Positions 1 through 13,202 of a stretch of 64,000 nucleotides of DNA are shown in pieces (position 1 is the stretch's first letter; each line of letters opens with the position of its first letter). The notes under the pieces are model-generated. The model was not told the DNA's origin and ran no database searches. It saw nothing but the letters and a program-made list of their open reading frames with translations. Origin of the DNA: Phytoseiulus persimilis. Taxonomy: Eukaryota; Arthropoda; Arachnida; Mesostigmata; Phytoseiidae. Both the position numbers and the translations under genes were made by a program. The stretch is from contig CM075103.1 in NCBI GenBank assembly GCA_037576195.1, positions 5,456,001 through 5,520,000 of the forward strand, written 5' to 3'.

Positions 1-80
1 CACACCGGAACGACATCTCCTTCGTATTTTTTTCGTCACATCCGCTGAGCCGCACTAATTGTGGCAAACCCGGTTTCCAG

Positions 81-744
81 ATCCTAACTCGCGACTCGGT
101 GACAGTGGCTGTGGACGCGGTGGTGTACTACCGCATCCAGGATGCCACCATCGCCGTGACGAACGTGGAGGACTACGGTCGTTCCACGAGGCTCCTGGCT
201 GCCACGACACTACGGAACGTGCTCGGCACCAAGGACCTTTCTCAGATCCTGTCGGAACGAGAGTCGATTTCGCATGTTATGCAACTCAGTCTCGACGACG
301 CTACCGACTCGTGGGGTGTGAAAGTGGAAAGAGTTGAAATCAAAGACGTCAGGCTGCCCGTCCAGATGCAGCGAGCCATGGCCGCCGAGGCCGAGGCGTC
401 TCGAGAAGCCCGAGCAAAGGTCTGAACAATTCGAGGATGCTCCGCTCATTCAATCAAACATGGGATCGCCGAATGTGTTCGGAAACATCTCGGCCATGAA
501 ATCAGTCATTGAGGCGGAACCCTCGTGTCAAACTCTTCGACGCTTTCAGGTTATCGGAGCCGACGGGGAGAGGCTGGCCGCACGCTCCTTGAAAGAAGCT
601 GCTGACATCATCTCTGAGTCGAAAGGCGCCCTGCAACTCCGCTACCTGCAAACTCTGGCCAGCATCGCAGCTGAGAAAAACTCCACGATCGTCTTCCCGC
701 TGCCTCTCGAGCTTTTCCGAGGTGCAGATCGAACTGATTCGTAA
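81..744 (+). CDS. STOM: Stomatin / MEC-2-like band 7 protein, 3' end only (two last exons)
   Basis: Stomatins are monotopic inner-leaflet membrane proteins that oligomerise and modulate ion channels. Two exons are visible: 81-419 and 550-744, with the intron at 420-549. The first exon follows an acceptor ending TTTCCAG and reads ILTRDSVTVAVDAVVYY, the middle of the SPFH/band 7 domain, and runs to MAAEAEASREARAK, the helical segment typical of stomatin. The second exon begins VIGADGE, continues LKEAADIISESKGALQLRY and NSTIVFPLPLELF, the conserved C-terminal oligomerisation part, and stops at 742-744. The N-terminus, hydrophobic hairpin and first half of the domain lie before the window. The donor GTCTGA is weak, but the phase fits. 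The tail after the last conserved block is only about eight residues, shorter than in MEC-2. Family assignment is firm; which stomatin paralogue it is cannot be told. Confidence 0.93.
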
Positions 745-2045
745 TAGATGATAATTCTCATCGGAGCTATCAGCCTTGATTACATAAACTGGTGAACTCG
801 TACGACTCGATGAATCTCTAGGGAATCTCTACAAACAAGAGTAAACTCTGAACAGTTCGGGAGCTTGCTCCCCGCTCGAACTTTGCTCGCTGCTTTGAGT
901 AGAAGACTTTGCGCGCAAAAAAGACTGACTCCGCGGAAAATTCATGACGGAAAATACAGGATGTCCTTGGCAAGATCTTGCTCCCGGTCTCTTGGCCAAA
1001 ACGAGAGAAGATCGATCCGACTCCTCCGAGGCCCGAAGATTTCTCCTATATGGGAGAGGACAAGGTCGGGGAAACACTCCTTGATACCGCTAGAACCAGA
1101 AATGCTCCCGGCTTGAATCTGTCCTCCCGTTTGAAACACCCGGTTGGGAGCATGTTTGGGGGTGTTCTCTCTCCTCAGAGTTCGCTCTGCGGCTCACCAT
1201 CGAGTCTTCATCGAAGAACAACTCGGACTCGAATCGTTAGCCCTGACCCGGGCCGATTCTAGGAAAGGAGTGTCGATGGAACTGAACCCGGGGTGTGCAC
1301 AAGGCTCGAGCGGGCAGTCTTGAACACGTCTGTGTCTCGTTGTGTTCCCGCCGACTGTCCCTATTAACACAATGTGAGACCTACCTTTATAGAGGGCGGC
1401 CCTCTCAATGTTCGAGGCGGCCCTCTCTGCGGTTTTCAGATGTTAGCTCTGATTGACAGAGTCAACCCACCTTGACAGCGCTTCATATCTCAAACTGTCG
1501 AATCAGTTTGATCGCCGAAGGCAGCTGGGTTCTGAGCCGCGAGGTTCTGAGCTAGGCTAACGTTCTTTCTCGAGCTCGGCGTTTCTGCGTGGAACACACA
1601 GTGCTTCAGAATCATGAGCCTGGTCCGCTCTTTGAAGCGGAACAGGGAACATAGGTTCCACGTGAGAGCACCGAGAGAAACCCGATATCTAACAGGATTT
1701 CCGCGCTGTTTGCAGGTCTCTTGAAGGGAGATTCGAGTTTGGCGAATCTCTTCCCGCATCAGGTCACCGTGACACCACCGGACGCATCCGTTCAGCGACC
1801 GGACGGAGACTCGTCACGAACCGCCCCGACCCGAGATCAATGAAAGTTTATTTTTCACAGGATCGACCGAACACTGCATAAATCAAGGCATCGCTCGACC
1901 TATAAATAGAAAATCACTGATCAATATTTGATGAAACCTCAACAGGAGGGAAAACCGTGCGAGGAGTGAAGAGCTCGAGCCGGAGTGAACATCCTGTGTA
2001 GATAATCTCACGCGAGTTAATTGATTTTGATTTTTCCTTAGTGCT

Positions 2046-2065
2046 TCTCTCTCTCTCTCTCTCTC
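2046..2065. repeat. (CT)n microsatellite
   Basis: About ten uninterrupted CT dinucleotides, in the probable 3' UTR of the DOCK gene. Confidence 0.9.
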
Positions 2066-2216
2066 GCTGTACGCGTTCGCAAGAGTGCGAGCTTGTGTGT
2101 TCGTGTAGACGTGATGAACCCCGTCCCCGGGGGACTTCCGTAGCAACAGAACTCCCACATATAGCGCAAAAAACAAATGGAGAACGCGGTCGGGTTTGAG
2201 ACTGTTGTACTTGACA

Positions 2217-2222
2217 TTTATT
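2217..2222 (-). terminator. Candidate poly(A) signal of the DOCK gene
   Basis: AATAAA on the minus strand, about 320 bp after the DOCK stop codon. A second copy lies at 1847-1852; nothing in the sequence decides which is used. Confidence 0.35.
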
Positions 2223-2539
2223 TCAAGCTCGAAGCAACATTCGCGACTCGAGTGCTGCGTAAGATCGGAGTTCGTGACTGGCCCGTAGGAGCTTGTGAAA
2301 CCGGAAGGATCGTTCAATTAACTTAATACCGAAATAAATTACAGACAACCTTTCATACTGTACAGTGGAATACATAACTATATGGTGCACAACCATATGC
2401 AACCCCGTGGTCCAGAGTGCCAGAGGAATTAGATACTTTCGTTTGAGTCGATTTCTGAGGACGAACGGCGGAATTGGGAGCGTGGAACGGTGACATATCT
2501 CGTCAGACTGCCCGAAGTTTTCTGGTTCGGTCGGAAGAC

Positions 2540-5500
2540 TCAACGACCGTGGTTTTGGGTCATGGGTCGGAGCTTCTCGCAGAAGACTTGATGATTCTTC
2601 TCCATCTCTTTCTGGTAGTCTTTCTGCTCGATGGAGATCAGCGACCTGTTCCTCTTCAATGCATCGCCGATCCGCTTTGAGAACTCTTTGAAACACAATC
2701 GGAGTCTGTTCTGATGGAAAGTGGGCGTTTTGCGACCGTCCAAGTCGCCCAGGAAGACGTTGGCCACCTCGATCGGACCCTGGTTCACTTGAGTTCCAAT
2801 ACTGCCTTGGAGTACCATTTGCAGCATCTTCAGATCAGAGGGCTCCTGCTCGATAGCACTTTTCAGTTCCCGATTCTTGCGTTCGATGTCTTCGATTGCC
2901 ACCTCGATCGGTGTGAGAACTATCTGTTGTTTGTCAACAACCTGGATGCGTGTTTTAATGTAAGGGAATGCGTGGGATGTGGTGAGTATGGTTTTACGTT
3001 TGTGTTGCTCCCAAAGCTCTCCGTGAGCTCGGCCGCTCGGAGTGAAGGGCGTCGCGAACATGAATCTCATGATTTTGTTGTTTTTCTCGTACAGTAAAGT
3101 GCGGTCCTTGAGCTCGTAGAGTTCGAAGTAGGGCTCCACGTAAGTGATCTGTATGTAAACCTTATCGGGGTTGAGGAGCCGAGCGTCGACCACATTGGAA
3201 TCCTTGATGATTTCGACGAATTCTTCGCCGAATCGATTGGCATAGAGCGTCTCGAGCCGCGACGAGATTTCCGGGAGTTTGGTCAAACTGCGTTCTTTGT
3301 AGATGAACTCCTCTCCGTCCATTTCGTTGAATTTACTCCCGTAGAATCCGACTCGGAAATACGTGCCGAAGTGGCGCTTCTCGCCCATGTTGTAAAGCAT
3401 CTGATAGCCTTGGCTGATCTTCTGGTGGACCTCCTCAAGCTTTTTGTAGTCCTTGTGTGCTTCCAGGATCGGGATCGCGATTTTGTAGATGTGGCTCACA
3501 GACTCGAACTCCTGAGCTTCCTTGAAGTTCTGAGCCGCCAGCTCCAGGAGCGAAACGAGCCCGTGCTCGGTGAAATGGGCGCTGCGGATATCTTCGTCGG
3601 GTGAAATGACGTCATCTGACACAGCACTTTCCTCCAACACGTTCCAACATAACCTCTGTGGAGAGAACGGATCCTGATTGAGACTCGACAGATTCTCCGA
3701 GCTTCAAAAATATTGAGATCGAATTGAGAGTCACTCGACGGGGTACATGCGACATTGCGGGAAGATATGTGTCGAACAACTTGGCGATGTTCCAGCCGTG
3801 ACGAACCTCGAACGAAACGCAGCCCACAGGGAGGTATTTCTTGTGTTCTATTATGTGGAGGTATTCCGCCACCAAAGCCGCGCCATGCACGTGGCAGTGA
3901 GCGGCCTCCGAGTAATTGAACCGCTCCAGATGTTTGCGTGCCATATTGGCGAGCCAAGTCAATCGCAGGTCGGGTGAGTTTTGGTAGCCTGTAAGGAGAC
4001 ATCGATACATTGGATGCTCTTCGAATCCCCGACTCAGCAAGAGATAGTGAATTGGAGATGCTATTCATCGCCATCAGAACTTTCCGAGAGATCAGCCTTC
4101 CCCCTCTTAGACTAAGGAAAACAGGTCACACTCACCTCTCGCGATTCGATACATGAGGTCCATGAGCATGTCTGGATCCGACTCGCATTCTTTCATCTTG
4201 ACAGTGTCAGACAGAATCATGTGGAGGTTGAACACCAAGTCCCGCACCTGGAACGTATCGCACGTCAGCGGAGATGGTTCGAAATGGAGAAGAGGATGGA
4301 TTGTGAACGATTGTCAGCAGAACTGAGCCAGGAAATGGCAGAACGAAACATGGCGTACCTGGTCGGGGAATGTCGTGTCCTGAAGATCGGTGTCGTTTTC
4401 CGCGTACAGCAACAAGGTTTTAAGTGAGCGTCGAAGGCAACGGTCACTGAATGAAGTCCTCCGGCCAACAAGTGAGCTGAGACTCATGGTCACTTGCATT
4501 TTGACGCGAGCGAAGTTGTTACCGATCTCGAAGTTTTGCCGCATGAGGAGGTACAGCGAGCCGGCAGCTTGAGATCGAGTCATCGACATTCGGGAAGAGC
4601 AATGCCGCAGCAGCAGCAGACAAAGCTCCGAGCAATGTTCGGAGCTTTCCTCATCGAACAGCAGCTCCGGAAATCGAGTGGCAAGCGACCTCTGTACTGC
4701 GAACACTGCAAATGGAAACATTCCTCTCAGAAAAGCGGCCCGGTCTTCCTGGACTCCCTCTGTAAAGATCCGAACGAGTCGGAGATCGTGAGAGTTGCAA
4801 ACGCCACGAACCCTTCTGAAGCACCAGGGCGGACTGGTTGCAAGAGAGAATGTGCAGCACCAGCTTCAGGCAAGAGGATAGCAGACTTTGCAGGGTGTCA
4901 ACCTGCAGGGCCACCTGAACGATGACGTCCAGAGAATCCATGATGACGGCCGTCGCTTCCGAAGCCAAGTTCCCCTCGAGGTGGATTTGCTCGTCGAGCT
5001 CCTGGCGGGTCGCGTCGGGGGCGTCAGGAGACGAATAGCGAACGATATCTTTCCGCCATCTGCAGGGAAGAACGCTTTCATCTTCGGAAGATTCGGCACC
5101 GCGGTGATTCAGAAACTATGGTCGAACTCTGTTCGTTTCTCGATAGGTTTCGACAACTCACCGAAGCTGCTCAGGTTGCGTCTGCGAGCCGCTCGAGCCT
5201 GAGCTTGCGGAATTACTGCTCTGGGTGGAGCCAAGCGACGTGGTGAGCTGGAGCTTTCGGCGGATCAGCTCACTACGTGCTGAACCTTGTCCTAAGATGG
5301 CCTCTTCGAGACGGTTTTTGAGATCTGACGTTTTGCGTATGATGTTCCCCCGGCTGACTTTCCCGTGAACGTTCCTCCGGCCCCGGTACTGAAAGCACGA
5401 GGCGCATTTCTTCAGAATGTTCACGAAGCGTTGAAGTTTCACGGGACGCCATTCCGCCAGCGAGTGTTTCAGCGTCCTCCGGTCCGCGTTCCTGAGCACC

Positions 5501-8500
5501 CACAAGAAGCACAACAGGAGATGTCGCGAGGCGTCTTCGCGAAGGTGATCGTCCCTCACCTTCGTCACTCTCGAACCTGCGATCACTTCGAGTGTGCTTT
5601 TTGAGGGCTGGTTCGGGTGCTCTGTGGAGTTGGTAAAATCGAACAAAACCCCGAGGTTATCCACAACTATGGTGAGCAAGGGCAGATACAGGCTGACGAT
5701 TCGAGAGCGTTTCTCGGGCTCCGTGTACCGCGGATCCCAGTCGTGCCATGACAGCAGGTTCAACACCACGCAAACCGCTTTGTGGTGCAGCTGCAGGTTG
5801 TCGGTGGCCAAAGCGGTCGTCAGCTGGGAGAGAACCAGACCGGCTAGGAAATGGCTTTGACGGAACTCGTGGGAGAGCTCGGTGGGTTGAGCCACGCTAC
5901 TCTGGGATGAGCTGCTGTTCACAGATGGAGACGGCGACACCGGAGGGGACGTCAACGACTGTGGCACCAGGGGTAGGTTCAGAGGGATGTAGTGCTCGTG
6001 GGAGCACACGATCCTTAGGAAGTCCAGTCGGAGCGAGAACAGCTGGTGATTCATCATGTCTGCTTGGGCGTAAATTTTCGTCGAGAAGTACTTGAAGTAC
6101 AACTTTATCAACTGGAACACGAACCCCCGGTCCATGATGCTGATCAGGTCGTGGACGAAGAAGGCTAAATGCGCGTTCAGGTCGACTGGCGGACCGTCCG
6201 AAGTGGTTTTGCCAATGATCTCGTCCGTGAGTGAGCTCATCAGGCAAGTGATCTCCTCCTGGAAATGCTCACTGAACCTCTGCTTTCGCGGGGCTTGCAG
6301 TTTACCCGTCGTAGCGAGGTGCTGCTGCATCGACTTTATGATGAGCTCGAAGAAAAACCACGTCGTGGGGTAGCTTTGGTTCATGAGTGGATTTTCAGTA
6401 GACGACCGGTTGTTCAGCCAGTACTTGATGATCTCCTCGTGGACAAGTTTTCGAGATTTTTGATCAAAACCACAGTCGACCTTCGCCGCACTCGAAGCGG
6501 TACTTTGCCGCGAGCTGATGTGTGTCGGCGAGGACAAACCAGTTCGGGACAAAATACCGCAGATCTCTTCGTCGCGTTCCAGATCCAATTGCGACCCGCA
6601 GCTAGAGCCCGGCCGAGCTGTCAGTTTCACGTCTGCTGGAGGGTGCGGCAGGGTACATTGGTACTGGATGTAGCTAGCCAGCTGAGGCGAACGTCGGTGT
6701 AAGTCGTTCTCGAAGTCGAGAGCTTGCTGTAATTCGATCAGCTCGTAAGTTTGGATATCCCGACCCAGGATCACACCGCAAACTCCATGCACGAATCCTG
6801 AATTTCGGATCACTCGGTTCGAAAATACTCACAGCGATCGTGGAAACAACCGTACAGAAAGCCTCGAAAACGGTTCCCGATGCGTCGATTGTTATTCCAA
6901 AAACCACGGGGGGAGTCACCAGCAACTTGATCAGATGATCGAGGACGATCGGAAGGAAATTTATCAGAGCTTCGGACGAAGCTTTAGCGACTTCAAGAAT
7001 CAGGTTCCGCACTTCTCGCTCACAGGTGTCCTGTCCCGAAATGAGTCGAGATTGTACGAGGGTTCCTGCCTCCAGATGATTACACAGCTGGACGAAGTGT
7101 TCCAAATGTGAGTCCTGTCGGGGGAGAACGCGTATTCAAGAGATGGAACTGTGAGAAACTGTGATGATGGAAGCGTTATATCGAGACATTTCAAGTGTCC
7201 ACAATGAGTTCTGATCGCGTTCGTCCGCGCACCTGGGGGAAGACTGAAGATACGCTGCGGATAGAGATCTCGAACAAAGGTTTGTGGTTGTCCAACCACT
7301 TGGTATTTGGAATGGCGACGTTAGGGTTGAGGAATGAATAAGAAGGGGGAGGTTTTTCCACCATGATCGGTAGGGAATGATCGCCGAAAGGGCTCGTTGA
7401 GGCGTCCGCGGGGCACAAGGGGAGCCACGAGTATCCTATCGGGGTTTCCATCGGACCCAAACTCTGTTGTCCTGCTCCTAGGCCCTCTTTCCGTTGTTGA
7501 CAAGAAATGTGGTAGAAGGTGAACAAGAGATGATGCCGGTCAGTGAGACGCGCTGGCAACTTGATCTTGATCTCGTCGTTGAAGTCAGGCACTCTGTTGT
7601 GATAAGTGACGCACGTGAAGGCTTCGGTTGACATTTGAGGACACGAAGACTTCCCGTAGATCAATGGGAGGGCATGGCAAATTTCATCTTCGCCGCACAT
7701 GATTTGGATTCGGCAGGCGATGTTCCGAGCCGAGACTCCGAGGCGATTCGTGAAGTTGACGTTTTTCGGATACACAAATAACAGATTGCGGTAGCTGACA
7801 TGCGCTCGCAACGAAGCCCGCGGCGGGAACTCCAGAACTTCTTTGACGAGGCCTGCGACGTTCGGATCTTGCGGGACCACGGGAAAGAGCTCCGGAGTGA
7901 AAACGTTGGGTACTTCCGGAGGACAAGGTGATATTTCCAGTCGCAACGTGACGGGTAGATTCTTCAAACGTTTTCCCAAGGAGGCTGAAAGGAGGGAACG
8001 GTGAGGATTCCGCTTCCCTTTGGGCAAAGTCCAATCGGAGCTCAGGTGTTATTAGGTACACAGAGCCGAATTATGAATGCTCTTACCCGACCCAGCCGGA
8101 CGACGGAACTCTTGGAGGAATTTGAAGAGATCTTCATCCTTGACCTTGTCGACCTCCTGTCGAAACAGATGATTCACAACGATGGTCAGCGTCCGAAAAT
8201 TGTCGAGTGTCATGTTGTTCCCGGGACTGATCACGGGCTCGCTTGGAGCTTCTTTGATTTTACGGAAAGAATCGAGTTTGGTCCCCCTTTCCAGGGAACT
8301 CCTTCGGCCGATCGTGGAGCCACTGGCGGTCGGCAGTGTTCCATCTTTTTCCAAGCTCGTCGTTCCCTGCACGACGTTTTGGAGGTAAATGGCCGTCCAA
8401 CCGAGCGGCTGTCTGTAGCGGCCGAGACGTTCGCAGACGACCGAAGCTTGCCCACGCAACGAGTCTTTCGCTTTCCGATCGTCTTTCAAGTAGGGGTCGG

Positions 8501-10605
8501 CGCTTTCGTACATGTCTCCTTGGAGGACCTTCTCCACCTGGAATGAGGTGCCGAGGCTTGTGAGCGGGAATCTCCGGATGAGGGATTCTCTCACCAGATT
8601 CCCTCCTTCCTTCAAACGAGAACCGACGAAACGGAACGATGCTCACCCGGATGACGAGAAAGATGTCCTGCGCAGTTTCAGAGCTGATGTTGAAAATGCA
8701 ATTGCGAGCCAACGTCGATACGTCTGCGTAAGGCACGTGGTTTTGCAACATCCGTTTCATGTACTCCGAGTTCAAGTCGAAGTAGAAGTTCTCTGATACT
8801 TTGCGTTTCTCTTTGGCGTCGTACAAAGCCATCGAGAGGAACAGAGGTTCGAAATCCGGCTCCACCCTAGGGGAGACGAGGGTTAGTATACAGTCCATCG
8901 AGAAATTCATGGGCTTGGACCACAACGTTCTCAGTGCTCTCCGATCCCCTCGTGACCTTGCTACTCACTTGAACTGGAGACATCTAACCAGGACTCTGTG
9001 AGGCATCGTTTCCGCGGGAATGCTTGCAGCTACCCGGGAGTCGACCGCTTCATCTTCGGGAGGTGTTTGATACAGAGCCAGCAAGTTCAGCTGCGTTGTT
9101 TGTGCTGGAATATTCGGTGGATCCCCCGCCACGAGTCCTTCCAGCAGAGGATCCGAAGCGGAATTCCGCAAATCGAACACTGAGGATGCCCAACTGCCCC
9201 GCGGTGTTTCTCGAGAGCACACGGACGCACTATCCTGCGTTGGAGGAATAGCAAGCTCAGGAACGACTCAGAACCCAAGTCGTACTGGGTTCAATACCTC
9301 ATGCGGTACCGAATGTCCGTAGGAAAGTCAGAACTCACTGCGATACTTGACGCGTCGTCCACGTCGGTGTCGTTTTCACCCTCTTCGGTAATGACGCTGG
9401 CATTGTCCTGAGCTATTGTGGCCTTGTCGATATCGATTTCGAACTCTTGCTTCGTCGTATTTCGAACGATCAGGCTGCGTTCGAGGTTTCTGTCTCTAAC
9501 TCCGAGAGCTGAGCTGAAGTGCTGGTACCGGCGGTTAATTACCAACCAGTTGTTTGTGAAGGAATCCACACAGCTACGGACCCACGGCTCCAGCTCCGAA
9601 CTGGGGAGGGATGACGTTCAGAACTTAATCTCTTCTACGGAATCCCCGATAGCAAAATGCGTCGCTCCAAGAGAGCTTGAATATGTACTGTAACTCACTC
9701 TTTTTCATCTGGCACTATCGGACCGGTCGTTCGAGTTTTCCTCGAAACAACCCCAACTTCGATATCATCCGATGGAAACACGACCAGCTCGTGTAGATTG
9801 TCCCTCTCGATGACATCAGTCACTTGTTGAATGTATTCTTCGTAGTCCAGCGGCTCCACCACATCGGATGGAGGGACCTGGAACCGATGAAGGGTCGCTC
9901 ACTCGAGAACAGCGATCGAATTTTGATGGGCACTCTCATGGAACCACTGTGCGAATGTTCCCCGGAGATCACAAGACCAGCCCTGAGTTGAGCGAGTTGC
10001 TTTCATATTTTCAGGAGGAATCCCGAGCGCTCGATGTTTGTGGCGATGCCAGATTTCACGCGGTAATAAAGCCGCGCCGTTGAGACGCAAACCCTGCTGT
10101 GGTTTGTGCAGTTCCCCCAGACGCGACGCGACGCACATGACTCCCAGAATTGGTTCCTGCATTCTCTATGTCACACTCGAGAGACAATCTCGTGGAGACT
10201 TACGCTGCTGTGAGATCCATTTGAAATTCTTGACAGCTCCCTGCGGATGTTGTGCCCGCTGCCCCGCCGAAGCTCCACGCGATAGCTGCCAATTCGAAGA
10301 GGAAACAATTCATGATTAAACGCTGCGATTCTTGCTCAGTTCCACAGATATCTCGATTCGTATCTAGATGTGGAGAGTATACTGATGTCTCGTTCGGCAA
10401 GTCGGCGAACACATGAATTCTTATTTACAAAACAAGTTCCCTCTGGTGACAGATGTCAGTCCCGACGCGTGACTCACATGTGTCACTCAAAGTAACGCGA
10501 GCCGATCTCTGTCACCCAAAGTCGACAATAGTGAATTCATCGACATCAACAGTCTCCCCGCAGTGGTTGAAAATATTCAACAAACCTCTGGGATCGCTGA
10601 GCCAT
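2540..10605 (-). CDS. DOCK7: DOCK6/7/8-type (zizimin-related) guanine nucleotide exchange factor
   Basis: Activates Rac/Cdc42 GTPases in cell migration and neurite growth. Exons, 5' to 3' on the minus strand: 10605-10586 (tentative), 10285-10204, 9877-9699, 9600-9339, 9234-8969, 8866-8647, 8537-8087, 7984-7233, 7114-6833, 6726-5162, 5059-4812, 4705-4359, 4247-4136, 3988-3807, 3655-2540. All phases join, giving about 2027 residues, close to the family norm. Recognised blocks in order: PLDYEEY near the N-terminus; [29 protein letters not shown]; the DHR1 (C2-like, lipid-binding) domain from about residue 557 ([21 protein letters not shown]-like [24 protein letters not shown]); [34 protein letters not shown]; and the DHR2 catalytic domain in the last 430 residues ([49 protein letters not shown]). 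Most introns are 98-151 bp; the first two are about 300 bp. The protein ends soon after DHR2 and lacks the longer vertebrate tail. The first exon (MAQRSQ) rests only on phase and a GTTTGT donor. Confidence 0.93.
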
Positions 10606-11564
10606 CGAACGCGGTCGCCGTTCGCCGCCACTAGTATCACCAGCCGCCGCTGCTCCTCCTGCTGCCGCCACCGTCTATGTTTACATCGGAGTCTCCTCGC
10701 AGTTCGGCTCTTCAGCGCGAAAACCGAGTTTATGATGAGAGTGGCGCTTCTGTAATCCACAATCGATCCGCGACCATTGCGAACAGGCGAGTTCATCGGG
10801 TGACACATCGAAATTGGCAAAGTAGGGTTCACAATGAAGAATTTTGTTTCCTTCCTCGACTGCGAATCCCGCTGATTTGACGGAAAGAGACACCTGAGAA
10901 GAGACCTGGGGGAAGCCCGCAACTATGGTAGCGTAGGAACTCTACAAGCCGCAGTTTTGGAGCAGAACTTCTAGCTCATTTGTCTGCAAAGAGGTTTCGC
11001 GGCACGGAAACGAAGCTCTGACTCGCTAATTGGTTGAAGAATGTCTCCATGATGGATGATGGTGATGGATGCTGCTGTACAGGAGCGGCCTGATGTCTCA
11101 GGAAATTGTATAGTCAGACGTGGCGCTGAGATTCCTATGATTTGCTATGCAATGTACGGGATGTTTCCATTCCAAAAGCATGGCTCGTGGTTTCTGCATT
11201 CGCGAGCGTAGTTGAGAGGTTCCCGCTTTCGAGAGGTTTCTGGTGTGCGTTGTTGACTGAACCTCCGAAGATATTTGAGGGAGTCTGCTTGTCTGATCCA
11301 TCGTTCCTCAGCCTTTGTCTGTTCGAGGCACTCTCGTTAGAGGCAGTGGAAATTTTCCATTATCGGCTTTGAGAAGGGACAATATCGTCAGTACAAACCG
11401 TAAGCATCCTCGAAGCTCCCCATCAGGCACAGAACGCGTCCTCGAGCGGCTTTCTCGAGACCATTTGAGGTATATGATCAAGAATACCCGTTCTGGTCCC
11501 TATCCTTACTATATATAATTGGCTTAGTCTGTCAGTTTGTCCGCACTTTTTCTTGAAGACATGA
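10606..11564. other. Upstream region of the DOCK gene, no other gene seen
   Basis: Holds the presumed DOCK promoter and 5' UTR. Several minus-strand open frames are present, including one with a codon-rich look at 10681-10893, but none matches a family I know. The minisatellite begins at its right end. Confidence 0.4.
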
Positions 11565-12125
11565 AGGTGATTCCGGGACCAATCTGAACATACTCTCCCG
11601 AGTCTGGAGGGGTGATTAGGGTACGAGTCTGACTATACTTTTCAAAAGCTGGAGGGGTGATTCCGGAACCAATCTGACCATACTTTTCAAAACGTGGATG
11701 GGTGATTCCGGAACCGAGCTGACCATTACTTTCCAAGCCTGGAGGGGTGTGTTCCGGGACCCATCTGACCATTGCTTTCCGACTCTGGAGGGGTGATTCC
11801 TGGACCAATCTGACCATACTTCTCCAAACCTAGAGGAGTGATTCCGGGACCAATCTGGCCATTACTTCCCAACTCTGGAGGGGTGATTCCTGGAACAATC
11901 TGACCATACTTCTCCAAACCTGGAGGAGTGATTCCGGGACCCATCTGACCATTGCTTTCCGACTCTGGAGGGGTGATTCCGGGACCAATCTGAACACTAC
12001 TTCCAAACTCGGGAGGGCTGATTCTGGGACCAATCTGAGCATTACTTTCCAAGTCTGGAGAGGTGATTCCGAGAACAATCTGACCATACTTCTCCGGATC
12101 TGGGGGGTTGATCACGAGACCAATT
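11565..12125. repeat. Degenerate 45-bp minisatellite, about 12 copies
   Basis: Tandem units of 45 bp with the pattern GGTGATTCC-GGGACCAATCTGACCATACTT-spacer-CTGGAGG. Read on the minus strand, each unit gives a 15-residue repeat of the type PGITPPGLEKYGQIG. Neighbouring units differ by substitutions. At least one unit is 46 bp long, which breaks the frame near 11.75 kb, so the open frames at 11726-12115 and 11524-11817 are in different phases. Not inside any gene I can support; a non-coding minisatellite or the remains of a repeat-coding exon. Confidence 0.9.
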
Positions 12126-13202
12126 TAACCATACTTTTCAAAACCATGATGCTGACCCACTGAAGAAGGTGAAAAGTGCTTCAACGCCGCGAAACGCCGT
12201 CCAACCGCGCACAGCGCCGCCGACCCCAGTCGGCCAAGGGCCGGCTGGTCACTGATACTTACTAGGAAATCTGTGCTGTGATCGAACGGAAAACGGTTCC
12301 CAGATCTTAGCATGAGACCTCGAATCGTCGTCCACGGGCTGGAAACGGGCGCCAGCAGGTCCTTCCATGTGCCACCATTCACGTCGGAGTTTTCATCATT
12401 TTTCAAAAGCCCGGTTTGTGAAAGCCAATACTCTGGAATCCTCCCTCATACGGGGTGCTCTACGTGGTCGGTATCTTTCCCAACCTCTCTCCTTTCACTC
12501 ACAACCCTGTGAAGACAGATTCTGCATTCCTCCTCCGCAAACGAAAGCTGGGAGGATGACGCACACTCCTCCCTTATATCCGCACCGAGCGGTCGTGAAT
12601 TGCGTCTCCCTAGAGCAGCTCAGGAAATATCCATTCTTTTCGTTCTGTTTCGAAAGACTGGCCGGGAAACGTCTTGAGTCAACCGATCGAGTTCGTCTCC
12701 CGGGACCTGCTCTCTGCCAAAGACGCTGCAAACCCTACACATACTCACCAGCAAATTGAAATCAAAATAGAGTCATGCACATGGATCCACACGAACGTTG
12801 ATTATCTGGCTGGAGCGGAAGTCAGACAAGCCATAGGACCGTACCCAGGGGCTGGGCGCACTCCTACTTGCGGCGTGGGCCGCTGGACAACGGATGCCCT
12901 ACGAAAACCCAATGCGACGTCTGACTTCTTTCGTGATGACCCATGTTTTGAACAAGAGCTCGCGCTCATCATCAGAGTTGTTAACAAACAACGATCGCTT
13001 CAGGCAGAGTATATGGTATCCGTATCGCCACGATGAATGAGGAATTGTGCGCTTTAGCCGCGAATCTCTCATGAGAACCGGAAGATTCCAAGATTATGCG
13101 CACCACCGTGAGTGTCAGCTTCTCCACGACCCAAGTTTTCAGCCCCGGAAGCATCGACGGCACGGTCGGGCCGCTCCCTCTCCGTCCCACGATAACCTGA
13201 AT
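12126..13202. other. Spacer between minisatellite and miniature element, nothing recognised
   Basis: Short open frames occur on both strands. None has family motifs, a convincing start context or splice signals in phase. Nothing else stands out. Confidence 0.4.

Larger units (their letters stand above)
745..2539. other. Convergent intergenic stretch with no recognised gene
   Basis: Lies between the stop of the stomatin gene (+) and the stop of the DOCK gene (-), so it should hold both 3' UTRs. Open frames here have no recognisable protein character. A 12-bp direct repeat GGCGGCCCTCTC occurs twice near 1390-1425. Minus-strand poly(A) hexamers (TTTATT on +) are at 1847-1852 and 2217-2222; a CT microsatellite is at 2046-2065. 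Confidence 0.5.

Noticed and set aside
6797..6833. DOCK acceptor at 6798, 35 bp after the donor
   Set aside because: Intron too short and the phase does not match. The acceptor at 6727 gives a 106-bp intron, correct phase and better alignment.
9179..9193. DOCK acceptors at 9180 and 9194
   Set aside because: Neither matches the phase 0 donor at 9338. The acceptor at 9235 does, and keeps the conserved [15 protein letters not shown].
9878..9903. DOCK exon ending at the GTGAGC donor at 9902
   Set aside because: It would leave an intron of only 25 bp. The exon at 10285-10204 joins in the right phase and matches the family better (GSHSSVPPSD).
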